From contig NZ_KN360929.1 of NCBI RefSeq assembly GCF_000784355.1, forward strand, positions 97,811 through 136,453: 38,643 nucleotides of DNA, given 5' to 3'. The position numbers and the translations under genes are program-made. This DNA is from Methanolacinia paynteri. GTDB lineage: Archaea; Halobacteriota; Methanomicrobia; Methanomicrobiales; Methanomicrobiaceae. Numbering within the stretch: the first letter of the stretch is position 1; each line of letters starts with the position of its first letter. The notes beneath the pieces were generated by a model. The model was not told the DNA's origin, searched no databases, and worked only from the letters and a program-made list of their open reading frames with translations. Shown piece by piece: positions 1-7,559 of this stretch.

Positions 1-261
1 TGCAGACAACGAATTTTTAATTATTCGCGAATATGCCTCCCGGGCCTCACCCGCGGAGCCGATATCCAGAACAACGCCGCCTGCGTCGCTCTTGTGGATG
101 ATATCCGGGGAGATCACCTTCATCACGACAGGAAAACCCAGACCTTCAGCGATACCGGCGGCCTCGTCTCCGGAATGAGCAAGACCGTATTCGGGATGCG
201 GGATACCAAAACCGTCCAGGAGACGGTATCCTTCAGCACCAAGAAGCACCTTTTTCTTCAT
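1..261 (-). CDS. ADP-forming acyl-CoA (acetate-CoA) ligase, ATP-grasp subunit, N-terminal part
   Basis: The reading frame starts with ATG at 261 and runs off the window, leaving 87 residues. A GGTGA ribosome-binding sequence lies about seven bases before the ATG. The visible part matches the start of the ATP-grasp (beta) subunit of NDP-forming acyl-CoA synthetases: a helix with EGYRLLDGFGIPHPEYG, then GFPVVMKVISPDIIHKSD and GGVVLDIGS, the first strands of the ATP-grasp fold. Family members make ATP and acetate (or another acid) from acyl-CoA, or run in reverse. The catalytic histidine segment normally lies on the alpha part and cannot be checked here. The gene diverges from TBP. Assignment to the family is good; substrate is unknown. 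Confidence 0.8.
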   Translation of the reverse strand, partial: MKKKVLLGAEGYRLLDGFGIPHPEYGLAHSGDEAAGIAEGLGFPVVMKVISPDIIHKSDAGGVVLDIGSAGEAREAYSRIIKNSLSA

Positions 262-359
262 AAATTCACCCCGCACGGGACCGGCGGAAAATATTTTTGA
301 CATATATTACGCAGGTTGGAAAAACCCGGGCCATTTAGGATTAGTTTAACACCCAACTA

Positions 360-367
360 TTTATATA
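360..367 (+). promoter_or_regulatory. TATA box of the TBP gene
   Basis: TTTATATA is centred about 26 bases before the ATG at 390, the normal distance from an archaeal TATA box to the transcription start. Transcription would then begin at or next to the start codon. No Shine-Dalgarno sequence precedes the ATG, which fits a leaderless mRNA. A second AT-rich block, TTTATAAAT, follows at about 370-378. Confidence 0.55.
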
Positions 368-389
368 CTTTATAAATAATTTTATAAAC

Positions 390-950
390 ATGAAGGTGAA
401 TCCGGAAGACTCGTTGAAGATCGAAAATATCGTAGCATCGGCCAAGGTTGCCAAAGAACTCGATCTCCAGATGATAAACGAAAAGATCAAAGATGCAGAG
501 TACAACAAGAAGAGGTTCCCCGGCGTTGTGCTCAGGATGCAGGAGCCCAAGATTGCGGCTCTCGTCTTCGGATCGGGAAAAGTGGTCCTGACCGGTGCAA
601 AGAGTATAGACAGCCTTTCAAAGGGTCTCGAGATACTCGGAGACAAATTAAGGGAGCTCAAACTGGATATCCCCAAAAACCTGGAGTATAAAGTCCAGAA
701 TATCGTAACCTCCGCAGATCTCGGAACTCCCATAAACCTGAACAAGATCGCTGTAGGTTTCAATCTCGAAAGGATCGAATACGAACCCGAGCAGTTCCCG
801 GGACTGGTCTACAGGCTCGACGAGCCTAAAGTGGTCGTTCTCCTCTTCGGGTCGGGGAAACTTATCATAACCGGTGGCAAGCAGCCCGAAGATGCCAGAT
901 TAGCGGTGCAGAAGATTTTATCCGATCTTTCAAACCTCGGATTAATTTAA
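390..950 (+). CDS. tbp: TATA-box-binding protein (TBP)
   Basis: The 186-residue product has the two imperfect direct repeats of TBP, roughly residues 1-93 and 94-186. Each carries the hallmark blocks: KIENIVASA, FPGVVLRM, EPKIAALVFGSGKVVLTGAKS in the first, and VQNIVTSADLG, FPGLVYRLDEPKVVVLLFGSGKL in the second. TBP binds the TATA box and, with TFB, brings in RNA polymerase at archaeal promoters. Length is standard for archaea. It stands alone, with its own strong TATA box and an AT-rich downstream region, so it is probably transcribed singly. Some methanogens carry several TBP genes; only one is seen here. Confidence 0.97.
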   Translation: MKVNPEDSLKIENIVASAKVAKELDLQMINEKIKDAEYNKKRFPGVVLRMQEPKIAALVFGSGKVVLTGAKSIDSLSKGLEILGDKLRELKLDIPKNLEYKVQNIVTSADLGTPINLNKIAVGFNLERIEYEPEQFPGLVYRLDEPKVVVLLFGSGKLIITGGKQPEDARLAVQKILSDLSNLGLI

Positions 951-1044
951 ACAATAGATTATATATTTTCCTATCATTTTTGGTCTAACAATAATTAGAT
1001 CATTATCATACCACCCTAAATACCACAATCAAGATAAAAATGTA

Positions 1045-1052
1045 TTTATAAG
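1045..1052 (+). promoter_or_regulatory. TATA box of the winged-helix regulator gene
   Basis: TTTATAAG lies 37-44 bases before the ATG at 1089. The expected start of transcription near 1075 would leave a leader of about 14 bases containing GGTG, a weak ribosome-binding match. Confidence 0.45.
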
Positions 1053-1088
1053 AAACTGGCAAATTAGAATGTACAGACTGGTGTAGTT

Positions 1089-1460
1089 ATGAAACTCGAA
1101 AAAGTTTTGACATTCACTGAAAAGGAAGAGGAACTGGCTGATCTTCTTTCAGAAGTGGGTCTCAAAAAGAATGTCGCCAAGGTTCTGGTTTATCTTGCAA
1201 ATACCGAGGAGGCGACATCAAGGGAGATTGAGAGGGGGACCGATCTCCGCCAGCCGGAAGTCAGCATAGCCATGAGAACCCTGAGCGAAAAGGAGTGGAT
1301 CTCCAACAGGGAGAGCAAGGCGGAGAGCAAAGGCAGGCCCGTGAAGATATACAACCTGTCGAAACCGATGGCAGAAATCATCGATACTCTTGAGAAAGAT
1401 AAAAAAGAAGAGATTGAAAACCAGCTTGAAATTATAAAAAAGATCAGAAAAATAGTCTGA
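1089..1460 (+). CDS. Winged-helix transcriptional regulator (TrmB/MarR-like)
   Basis: A 123-residue protein made mostly of one winged helix-turn-helix domain (about residues 15-95). Helix LKKNVAKVLVYLANTEEATSREIE is followed by a recognition-helix region DLRQPEVSIAMRTLSEKEWI and a wing with basic residues (ESKGRPVKIYNLS). The C-terminal 30 residues, KDKKEEIENQLEIIKKIRKIV, look like a dimerising coiled coil. No ligand domain is visible. It likely represses or activates an unknown target. Its stop codon directly abuts the stop of rpiA on the other strand, so the two genes converge with no spacer. Family is clear; regulon cannot be told from the sequence. Confidence 0.8.
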   Translation: MKLEKVLTFTEKEEELADLLSEVGLKKNVAKVLVYLANTEEATSREIERGTDLRQPEVSIAMRTLSEKEWISNRESKAESKGRPVKIYNLSKPMAEIIDTLEKDKKEEIENQLEIIKKIRKIV

Positions 1461-2147
1461 TTAAAAAATATTTACACCATTTTCATTTCCGATTACAACT
1501 TTTGTCCTGCCGGTAAATTCCGTAAACAGTCCGCAGCTTAATACGCCGGGCAGGTTATTTATTCTCGACTGGAGCAGTTCAGGCTCTTCTATGAACCCGA
1601 AATCACAGTCTACTTCGAAATTGCCGCTGTCTGTTATTACAGGGCCGTCTTTTTTGACACCCATACGGACTGAGGGAATGCCGCCGAGTTCCCGTATTCT
1701 TCTTTCAAAGAGACCGAGGGCGAACGGGAGTACTTCGACAGGAACGGGGCCGTGGAGCTTTTCACACATCTTCGATTCGTCTGCTACGACTACGAAGAGG
1801 TCCGCTGCATCGGCGACACATCTTTCGAGTGTCTGTGCTGCTCCCCTTCCTTTTATCATCCGGAGCGAGGAGTCGATCTTGTCGGCTCCGTCGATTGCGA
1901 TATCGAGCGACGGGTACTCATCGAGTACGGAGAGCGGAATGCCGTATTCTCTCGCCCTCATCGAAGCCTGAAAAGATGTGGGGATGCCGATCATATCGAG
2001 ACCTTCGGAGGATATCCGTTCGGAGAGGCGTTCCATGGCGTAGAAGACCGTCGAGCCTGTTCCGAGCCCGACAGCCATGCCGTCCTGTATGAGTTCGGCC
2101 GCAAAATATCCGGCATTCTTTTTGGATATATCAATGTCTGAAGTCAT
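1461..2147 (-). CDS. rpiA: Ribose-5-phosphate isomerase A
   Basis: The 228-residue product carries the RpiA signatures: VGLGTGSTVFYA (residues 26-37, phosphate loop), DIAIDGADKID (82-92) and MIKGRGAAQTLERCVA (97-112), where family members usually have K-G-G-G-A and a catalytic glutamate (here E108). It interconverts ribose 5-phosphate and ribulose 5-phosphate, supplying ribose for nucleotides in methanogens that lack a full oxidative pentose phosphate pathway. The KGRGAA variation in the third motif is a small departure from the common form. Length is typical. It is monocistronic as seen here. Confidence 0.95.
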   Translation of the reverse strand: MTSDIDISKKNAGYFAAELIQDGMAVGLGTGSTVFYAMERLSERISSEGLDMIGIPTSFQASMRAREYGIPLSVLDEYPSLDIAIDGADKIDSSLRMIKGRGAAQTLERCVADAADLFVVVADESKMCEKLHGPVPVEVLPFALGLFERRIRELGGIPSVRMGVKKDGPVITDSGNFEVDCDFGFIEEPELLQSRINNLPGVLSCGLFTEFTGRTKVVIGNENGVNIF

Positions 2148-2261
2148 TTCCTGAAACCTGATCAGTAGTCATGCACATACAAAAAAGAACTTTCTATTTA
2201 TGGTGATCGGAGTCCGGAAAGATCAGGATCGGGTGACCCGGCGATCGAAAAAAGGGTTGAA

Positions 2262-2999
2262 TTATCTTATAAGATAAACGATTGAGACCGAAGCGGTTAC
2301 GTCTACGTCACCAGCTTCAACGGATGTAGGAGCTCCGGCGGAGGCTGCCGACTTATACATCGCATCCTCGGCATAGGCGTAGTTGTAGCTTACCGGGACG
2401 TAGCTTGCACCGACGTTGACGGTCTTTACTCCGACAATCGAAACGCCGAGTGCGGATGCGACTGCGTCTGCATCGGACTTGGCCTGTACGACGGCTGCGT
2501 CAAGGGCCTGCGAACGGAGTTCGTTGGACTTCTCATCGCTGAGCGTGAATGAAACATAGTTTATGCTGTTTGCACCGGATGCAACGGCGTTGTCGATTAT
2601 CTCGCCTGCCATATCAACCTTCATTGTCTCCACTTTTATGGTGTTGGTGACCCTGTAGACTGTTTTCCTGGAACCGAATATGGAGTCGTCACCTGAGGTG
2701 TACGAATAGATGTTGTAGCCGGTCGTCTCGATCTCGTCGCTTGTCAGGCCCATTCCCTTCAGGGCACTGAGGACCTTATCCATCTTTACAGCGTTCTCCT
2801 GCTGGGCTTTGTACGCGTCGGTATCTTCAGTTTCTACTGCAATTGAAACTATTACCGTATCGGGTGCGGAGCTAACCTTTCCTGTGCCCGATACCGAGAT
2901 GGTCTTGTCGTCCGTGGTGTCGACTGCGGCGGCTGTACCTGCCATTGCAGCAACGAGGACGAAGATCATCGAAACCAGAATTAGTTTTTTCAGACTCAT
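2262..2999 (-). CDS. Secreted SIMPL-domain (DUF541) protein
   Basis: The product begins MSLKKLILVSMIFVLVAAMAGTAAA, a clear Sec signal peptide with an A-x-A cleavage site, so I start it at 2999 although an in-frame ATG exists 15 codons upstream at 3044. The upstream reading lacks a ribosome-binding site and would put a polar tail before the signal. An AT-rich stretch about 27 bases before 2999 could be the TATA box of a nearly leaderless mRNA. The mature part holds one SIMPL/DUF541 domain (KTISVSGTGKVSSAPDTVIVSIAVETE, then an alpha-beta repeat). Relatives are periplasmic or surface proteins of uncertain role, often linked with oxidative stress. No lipobox or membrane anchor is seen at the C-terminus. 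Confidence 0.85.
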   Translation of the reverse strand: MSLKKLILVSMIFVLVAAMAGTAAAVDTTDDKTISVSGTGKVSSAPDTVIVSIAVETEDTDAYKAQQENAVKMDKVLSALKGMGLTSDEIETTGYNIYSYTSGDDSIFGSRKTVYRVTNTIKVETMKVDMAGEIIDNAVASGANSINYVSFTLSDEKSNELRSQALDAAVVQAKSDADAVASALGVSIVGVKTVNVGASYVPVSYNYAYAEDAMYKSAASAGAPTSVEAGDVDVTASVSIVYLIR

Positions 3000-3130
3000 T
3001 TGTATCAGAAGATAGTAGCATTGAAATTTATTAACACTATTCATGACTTCGAAAATAACTGAAGTTATTTGTTTTGATTTTGGATTTGGGCTGTGTTGAA
3101 GTAAGAAGAGGTTTTTTCTCGTATTTATCT

Positions 3131-3146
3131 GGGCCTAAGCCCCTTC
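3131..3146 (+). repeat. Partial copy of the start of element A
   Basis: GGGCCTAAGCCCCTTC at this site is identical to the first 16 bases of A2 at 37889 and nearly so to A1 at 3193. The match then stops. It can fold as a small hairpin (GGGC, loop CTAA, GCCC). A weaker counterpart, the perfect palindrome AGGCTTAAGCCT, lies at 37843-37854 before A2, so this hairpin may be the true 5' part of the element. Confidence 0.5.
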
Positions 3147-3192
3147 CTGTATTATTCAAGTCCTGAAATTCTTTTTTTTGGGGTATTGATTT

Positions 3193-3452
3193 GGGCATAA
3201 GCCCCTGCGGGGCAGCCCTCTGCTTAATTCGCTACGCGAATTTGCGCAATCGCGATAGCCCGACCTGGACGCTACCCATTCGGGTAGCCTCGGCCGGGGA
3301 AAAACTTACAAGAAATAAGATCGCTAAATGCCATAGAGTCATTCAGATGATGAGAAACTTTCACGGAGCCGGAGGGATGCTTGTCCATCCCGGAGGCGAC
3401 TTATCGCCATGAGGGGGAGGGTCTAAGGGAGGGGGAATCGTCCCCCGCCCTC
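3193..3452 (+). repeat. Element A1: 260-bp intergenic element made of serial hairpins, possible structured RNA
   Basis: This element recurs at 37889-38144. Hairpins in order: GCCCC/GGGGC (3201-3213), itself enclosed by GGGC/GCCC; AATTCGC/GCGAATT (3226-3242); GCTACCC/GGGTAGC (3271-3288); GGGATG/CATCCC (3374-3391); GGCGA/TCGCC (3395-3408); and a final stem of about ten pairs (3428-3450) with one mismatch. A less conserved, AT-richer stretch of about 70 bases (3298-3364) separates the third and fourth. Compared with A2, stem changes keep pairing (A-T to G-C in hairpin two, T-A to C-G in hairpin four). It sits 25 bases beyond the stop of the minus-strand GTPase-like gene. Function unknown; a non-coding RNA or a structured mobile repeat are the main options. 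Confidence 0.75.
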
Positions 3453-3476
3453 AATCAAAAACGTAAAAAACGTTAC

Positions 3477-4436
3477 TTACTCCAAAACAATCGTCCCGAC
3501 AACCCTGAGTTTTCCGGCATCGAGGTGGTGAACGATAGCCTTGTCGCCGGGGAAGTACGCGATGTCCTTCTCGAGGCTTATCTCGACTTCCGGATTCTTC
3601 GGATCGGAGTCGTCCGTCACCGAATCGATCTTTCCCGAGACGTAACTCATCCAGTGGCCGATATGGATCACCATCGAATCCTTCATCGGGACATTCCAGT
3701 ATTTGACGATCTTGATCCTGCCCTTGAACGAGTCGCCGGTCTTTATCGAATCGTCGGTTGTCACGACCTGACCCCTGTCGATCTCGTCCGCAGTAATATT
3801 TTTCAGTGCAAGTCCGACGCGGTCATACGGGACGGCATCCGTGCAGTCGTCGTCGTGCCTCTGTATCGAGCGGATCTGTGCGGTTCTCTCGCCGGGGAGA
3901 ACCTTCACGGAGTCATGAGTCCTGATCGTTCCCTTCACAACTCCGCCGAGGATCACGGTCCCGATACCCTTTACATTGAAGTGGTGATCGACCATAACCG
4001 TTCCCGGAATATCGGAGATCACCCTCTCTACCTTTGCGGCAGCGGCGAGGAGGGACTCCCTGAGAATGATCGAATCGTCCTCCATGAAAGTATAGTTCTC
4101 GATGACCGTTCCCTTGATCAACGGATCGATCTGCGACTTGTCGATATAATTCCTGAGAATTACATAGCCGCTCTTTATCCCGGCACAGTCGAGCATGACC
4201 ACACACTCCCCGAATTCGGGGGTGATCGCATCCACGACCAGGATCGCGGACTGCGACATCGCAACGGCATAATACAGGGGTGCGACCCGCTCCGGGTATC
4301 TCGACGGCTCGATAATCGTAACAGTATCTTCGCCCTTCTTCAGGTTGTAAAAAGTAATATCGGATTCGGTCCCGGCCTTGCCTATGGCTTTGGCATATCC
4401 GTGCGGGCCGAGAACCGCTACATTGAGATTAGGCAT
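3477..4436 (-). CDS. Degenerate EF-Tu/EF1A-like protein (pseudo-GTPase)
   Basis: The 319-residue product looks like a shortened translational GTPase. Residues 150-228 resemble EF-Tu domain 2 (VDHHFNVKGIGTVILGGVV, then GTIRTHDSVKVLPG and a closing GQVVTT), and residues 229-319 resemble domain 3 (FKGRIKIVKYWNVPMKDS, GHWMSYVSGKIDSV). The N-terminal G domain is cut down to about 145 residues. The P-loop G-x4-G-K-[ST] is replaced by GPHGYAKAIGKAGTESD, the DxxG motif is not visible, and the NKxD position reads MLDCAGIKSG. It therefore probably cannot bind GTP in the usual way. It could bind aminoacyl-tRNA or the ribosome as a non-hydrolysing relative. Function unknown. It follows gltX on the same strand but 454 bases away, with element B1 between. 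Confidence 0.75.
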   Translation of the reverse strand: MPNLNVAVLGPHGYAKAIGKAGTESDITFYNLKKGEDTVTIIEPSRYPERVAPLYYAVAMSQSAILVVDAITPEFGECVVMLDCAGIKSGYVILRNYIDKSQIDPLIKGTVIENYTFMEDDSIILRESLLAAAAKVERVISDIPGTVMVDHHFNVKGIGTVILGGVVKGTIRTHDSVKVLPGERTAQIRSIQRHDDDCTDAVPYDRVGLALKNITADEIDRGQVVTTDDSIKTGDSFKGRIKIVKYWNVPMKDSMVIHIGHWMSYVSGKIDSVTDDSDPKNPEVEISLEKDIAYFPGDKAIVHHLDAGKLRVVGTIVLE

Positions 4437-4549
4437 AGTGCCAATAATTTAGCTCTGAATGGTAAAGATGGTTTTTGTCCGGGGTTGTGATTTATAGAAA
4501 ATTACAGGCAAATCAAGTGACCTGCAATAGATATTCCATCAAACGCATC

Positions 4550-4828
4550 GTTGGCAACCCCTCGCCGCGGGCCCATCAGGCAGGCCCGCGGATCGGCCCC
4601 GGCCTCGGGGCCTCTCTATGGCGATAGACCGCCCAAGGGATAGACAGGTATCCCCTGAGTGGAGAGACGCGGGGTATTGATTCATACACTGTTTCTTGTA
4701 AATCTCAATTCAACAGCCCGGGGGACCCTCGCCGGTCCCTTGGGCGTGCCGTGAGAAGATTATCTTAAGGCAAGGCCCCTGGGAGGGGCCGTCCGGTGGC
4801 TTTTGCCGCCGGTGCCGGGGTTGCCAAC
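4550..4828 (+). repeat. Element B1: 279-bp structured intergenic element with 12-bp terminal inverted repeats
   Basis: The ends are perfect inverted repeats, GTTGGCAACCCC (4550-4561) and GGGGTTGCCAAC (4817-4828). Between them lie hairpins: CCGCGGGCC/GGCCCGCGG (4565-4591), GGCCCCG/CGGGGCC (4595-4612), GGGATA/TATCCC near 4635-4655, a 12-pair stem at 4716-4745 with two G-T appositions, GGCCCCT/AGGGGCC (4774-4790) and CCGGTGGC/GCCGCCGG (4793-4812, one T-G). The whole could fold as a multi-branched RNA closed by the 12-bp stem. G-T pairs are tolerated only if the plus strand is the RNA. It starts 62 bases beyond the gltX stop. I looked for RNase P and SRP RNA signatures and did not find them. No reading frame in it looks real. 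Confidence 0.7.
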
Positions 4829-4890
4829 AATGTTTGTACAAAACGAACCCAAGATGAGAAAGAAAATACAAAAAAAATATTCAAAAAAAA

Positions 4891-6576
4891 TTACCGGTGG
4901 GCGAAGTACGCCGTAATACCGGAATCAGAAACGGAATCGATCCTTGCAAAGCCAACCCTTTCGAACTGGACCACCTTGTCCACCTCGTCCCTCACCGAAA
5001 TTTCACAGAATCCTTCCTGCTCTCCCTCCGGGGTGAGAAGAGTGCATTTCACTTTTTCCAATTCAGGAAGCCACTGGATGATCGGGGACTTCTCCTTACG
5101 TGCCTCTTCAAGCGACGTTCCTGCGTATTCAAACACACGCTCTCCGTTCTCCTCTCCGATCCTCACGTTGAAGAGATCCTTGAACCGGACCATCGGGACG
5201 CCCGCGATCTCGTCCTCCGGGGCGTAGAGAGTCCCTTTGAAATCCAGCATCCTGTAACCCCTCGCCTCGTCGTTCGGGTGGAGGAACGCCTTCGCCGTAA
5301 CAGCAGGGGCCCCTCTAATCTCGCACTTCACCGGATCCGGGACGAAGAAGTACCTGTTTGCAACCGGATCGATGACCTGTTTGTTCTCGGCAAAAAGATT
5401 CTCCCACGAGAACGCGATATCCGTCTGGCCGACACCGATATCGATCATCGAGTTCCTTACGGCCTCCGCCTGGATGCCTCTCCTCGCAATCGCCCTGAGA
5501 GTCCCGAGGTGGATATCGTCCCAGCCCGTGTATTTTCCGGCACGTATACCCTCCTTCATCGCAGTCGTCGAGAGCACAAGGCCCCCTACCGACATTCTCC
5601 CGTAATGATAGAACTCCGGCTGGCTCCACCCGAGATAATCGTAGATGAATCCCTGCCGCTTCGTATTCGCGATATGATCCTTTCCTCTTATCACGTGGGT
5701 TATGCCGAGAAGGTGATCGTCGATAACAACCGAGAAGTTCATCATCGGGAAGACACGTGCATCCGTCCTGAGATGCGGAGTCTCCACGATCCTGAAGAGA
5801 GAGAAGTCCCTCATCGCGGGATCGGGAAGATCAACTCCGGTCTTCACCCGCACCGTCGCAGCACCCTCTGGGAACGTCCCGTCGAGCATCTTCTCCCACA
5901 GGGAGATGTTCTCCTCCACGGTCTGGTCCCTGCACGGGCACTCCTTCTTGCTGTCCTTTAAAACTTTGAAAGCCGCAGAATCGCAGGTGCAGACATATGC
6001 ATTACCGGACTCAAGGAGTTGCCGGCAGTATGTGTAATAGATATCCAGCCTGTCGCTCTGGTAAACGATCTCCGAGATCTTCAGGCCGAGCCATTCGATA
6101 TCCTCCAGGATCATCCCGTAGTTCTCGGGCTGCACACGCCGGGCGTCCGTATCCTCGATCCTCAGAACATATCGTCCGCCGTACTTCCGGACATAATAGT
6201 CGTTCAGGTAAGCAGCACGGGCATGGCCGATGTGAAGCGGACCGCTGGGATTCGGGGCGAAACGCATCACGACCCCGTCCTTTCCCACGTTCTTCAGGTC
6301 GCGAAGACCCCTCTCCTTCGTCTTCTTCTCCTTCTTCCGGTCAACAAGTTCGGGAGCCATCTCCGCGAGCTTCTCCCTTCTCTCTGCAGGAGACATACCG
6401 TCGATCTCCTGAAGAACCTCGTTCAGGATCGCCGACATCTCCTTTGCACGGGAGCGGAACTCGGGGTGTTTACCCATCAATAGTCCTAAAACCGCACCTG
6501 CCTTAGGGACGTTCTCGTGCTCTACTGCGTTTTCCAGCGCATGAATATAAAAAAACTGTTTTGGGTCAACTGACAT
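4891..6576 (-). CDS. gltX: Glutamyl-tRNA synthetase, archaeal type
   Basis: The 561-residue class I synthetase has the HIGH motif in PNPSGPLHIGHARAAYL (HIGH at 115-118) after a 100-residue N-terminal helical extension, as in archaeal and eukaryotic GluRS. The second class I motif is altered to VLSTTAMKEGIRAG, as is common in the archaeal branch. Residues ADARVFPMMNFSVVIDDHLLGITHVIRGKDH are the active-site region; the C-terminal third is the beta-barrel anticodon-binding domain of the GlnRS/archaeal type. It charges tRNA-Glu and, in methanogens, usually also tRNA-Gln for later amidation. The ATG comes five bases after the prenyl synthase stop, so it is the last clear member of the long minus-strand train. 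Confidence 0.97.
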   Translation of the reverse strand: MSVDPKQFFYIHALENAVEHENVPKAGAVLGLLMGKHPEFRSRAKEMSAILNEVLQEIDGMSPAERREKLAEMAPELVDRKKEKKTKERGLRDLKNVGKDGVVMRFAPNPSGPLHIGHARAAYLNDYYVRKYGGRYVLRIEDTDARRVQPENYGMILEDIEWLGLKISEIVYQSDRLDIYYTYCRQLLESGNAYVCTCDSAAFKVLKDSKKECPCRDQTVEENISLWEKMLDGTFPEGAATVRVKTGVDLPDPAMRDFSLFRIVETPHLRTDARVFPMMNFSVVIDDHLLGITHVIRGKDHIANTKRQGFIYDYLGWSQPEFYHYGRMSVGGLVLSTTAMKEGIRAGKYTGWDDIHLGTLRAIARRGIQAEAVRNSMIDIGVGQTDIAFSWENLFAENKQVIDPVANRYFFVPDPVKCEIRGAPAVTAKAFLHPNDEARGYRMLDFKGTLYAPEDEIAGVPMVRFKDLFNVRIGEENGERVFEYAGTSLEEARKEKSPIIQWLPELEKVKCTLLTPEGEQEGFCEISVRDEVDKVVQFERVGFARIDSVSDSGITAYFAHR

Positions 6577-6581
6577 GCCGT

Positions 6582-7547
6582 TCAGAAGCTCCGGTTGATG
6601 AAATAATCCGTAATTTCTCCAAGAAGCCTTTTTTCTTCGCAGTCAGGGAATACGACGAGCGTTTCCTTCGCCCTCTTTACATGATCCATGGCCGTCTCCC
6701 TCACTGCATCGATAATTCCGGCCTCTTTAAGCTCGGATATAGCCTGGTCGATCTCCTCGTCGGTCAGGTTCTCCTTCCTGTACTTCGACAGGTCAAGACC
6801 CCGATCCTTCGCAAAGATCGCCACAAGAGTCTGCTTGCCTTCACGAAGATCCGATGCACGATCCTTTCCGGACTTCTCCGAATCCGCCATAAGATCGATT
6901 ACATCGTCCTGGATCTGGAACGCGACACCGCTCAGGTATCCCCAGTCGTGAAGAGCCCCGACCTGCCGTGCATCTCCGCCTGCAAGAATACCGCCGATCG
7001 CCGCAGCCGCTGCATAGAGTTTACCTGTCTTCTGCCCGACCATCTCGAGATACTCGTACGGATCGACATCGTCGCGTTTCTCAAAAGACATATCCTCGTG
7101 CTGACCCCTGCAGATCTCGAGGCATGTCCTCGCCAGGATCGCGACAGCCTCTACCTTTGCAACCGGGTCCGCATCCGCCATCGTTATCAGCTCGAACGCT
7201 TCGGCGTAGAGAACATCCCCTGCAAGAATAGCCGTAGGCTCGTCCCACTGCGTATGAACTGTAGGAACACCCCTGCGTGTGACGTCCCCGTCCATGATAT
7301 CGTCGTGGACAAGAGTAAAAGTGTGCGTCACTTCAAGTGCAAGTGCTGCGGGAATAACCGAATCGGAGCGTCCCTTCTCGATGATATTCGCCGCAAGCAT
7401 CGTAACGGACGGACGGAGCCTCTTTCCGCCGGCACAGAGCAGGTGAGCGCTCGCCTTGTCAAGTTCGCCGGGGAGACTGCCGTACATGCTTTCGAGCCTC
7501 GTATCGATCAGTTCCGCATTCTTCTCAAGATATTCTTCCAGTTTCAT
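6582..7547 (-). CDS. idsA: Polyprenyl diphosphate synthase (geranylgeranyl/farnesyl type)
   Basis: The 321-residue protein is a trans-prenyltransferase. GGKRLRP is at 40-46, the first aspartate-rich motif HDDIMDGDVTRRG at 81-93 (DDxxD type), GQKTGKL at 171-177 and the second motif FQIQDDVIDLMAD at 210-222. It condenses IPP with allylic diphosphates to give C15-C20 chains for archaeal ether lipids. The residue groups before DDxxD that set chain length (HTFTLV) would suit a C15-C20 product, but I cannot fix the length. It lies between RNase J and gltX in the same train as the mevalonate genes, so IPP supply, isomerisation and condensation are encoded together. Confidence 0.95.
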   Translation of the reverse strand: MKLEEYLEKNAELIDTRLESMYGSLPGELDKASAHLLCAGGKRLRPSVTMLAANIIEKGRSDSVIPAALALEVTHTFTLVHDDIMDGDVTRRGVPTVHTQWDEPTAILAGDVLYAEAFELITMADADPVAKVEAVAILARTCLEICRGQHEDMSFEKRDDVDPYEYLEMVGQKTGKLYAAAAAIGGILAGGDARQVGALHDWGYLSGVAFQIQDDVIDLMADSEKSGKDRASDLREGKQTLVAIFAKDRGLDLSKYRKENLTDEEIDQAISELKEAGIIDAVRETAMDHVKRAKETLVVFPDCEEKRLLGEITDYFINRSF

Positions 7548-7559
7548 ATTACCATCATC

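Noticed and set aside
1591..1971. Plus-strand reading frames opposite rpiA
   Set aside because: They are antisense shadows of a well-conserved gene and have no family features.
3191..3412. Open reading frames within elements A1 and A2 with similar translations (shared WTLPIRVASA)
   Set aside because: Differences between the copies fall on all three codon positions without a third-position excess, and the stem changes are compensatory. Shared peptide follows from shared DNA; I do not call a gene.
4550..4828. B1 as RNase P RNA or SRP RNA
   Set aside because: I looked on both strands for the conserved RNase P core (GAGGAAAG and ACAGAA) and for SRP helix 8 features and saw neither. A covariance-model search would be decisive.
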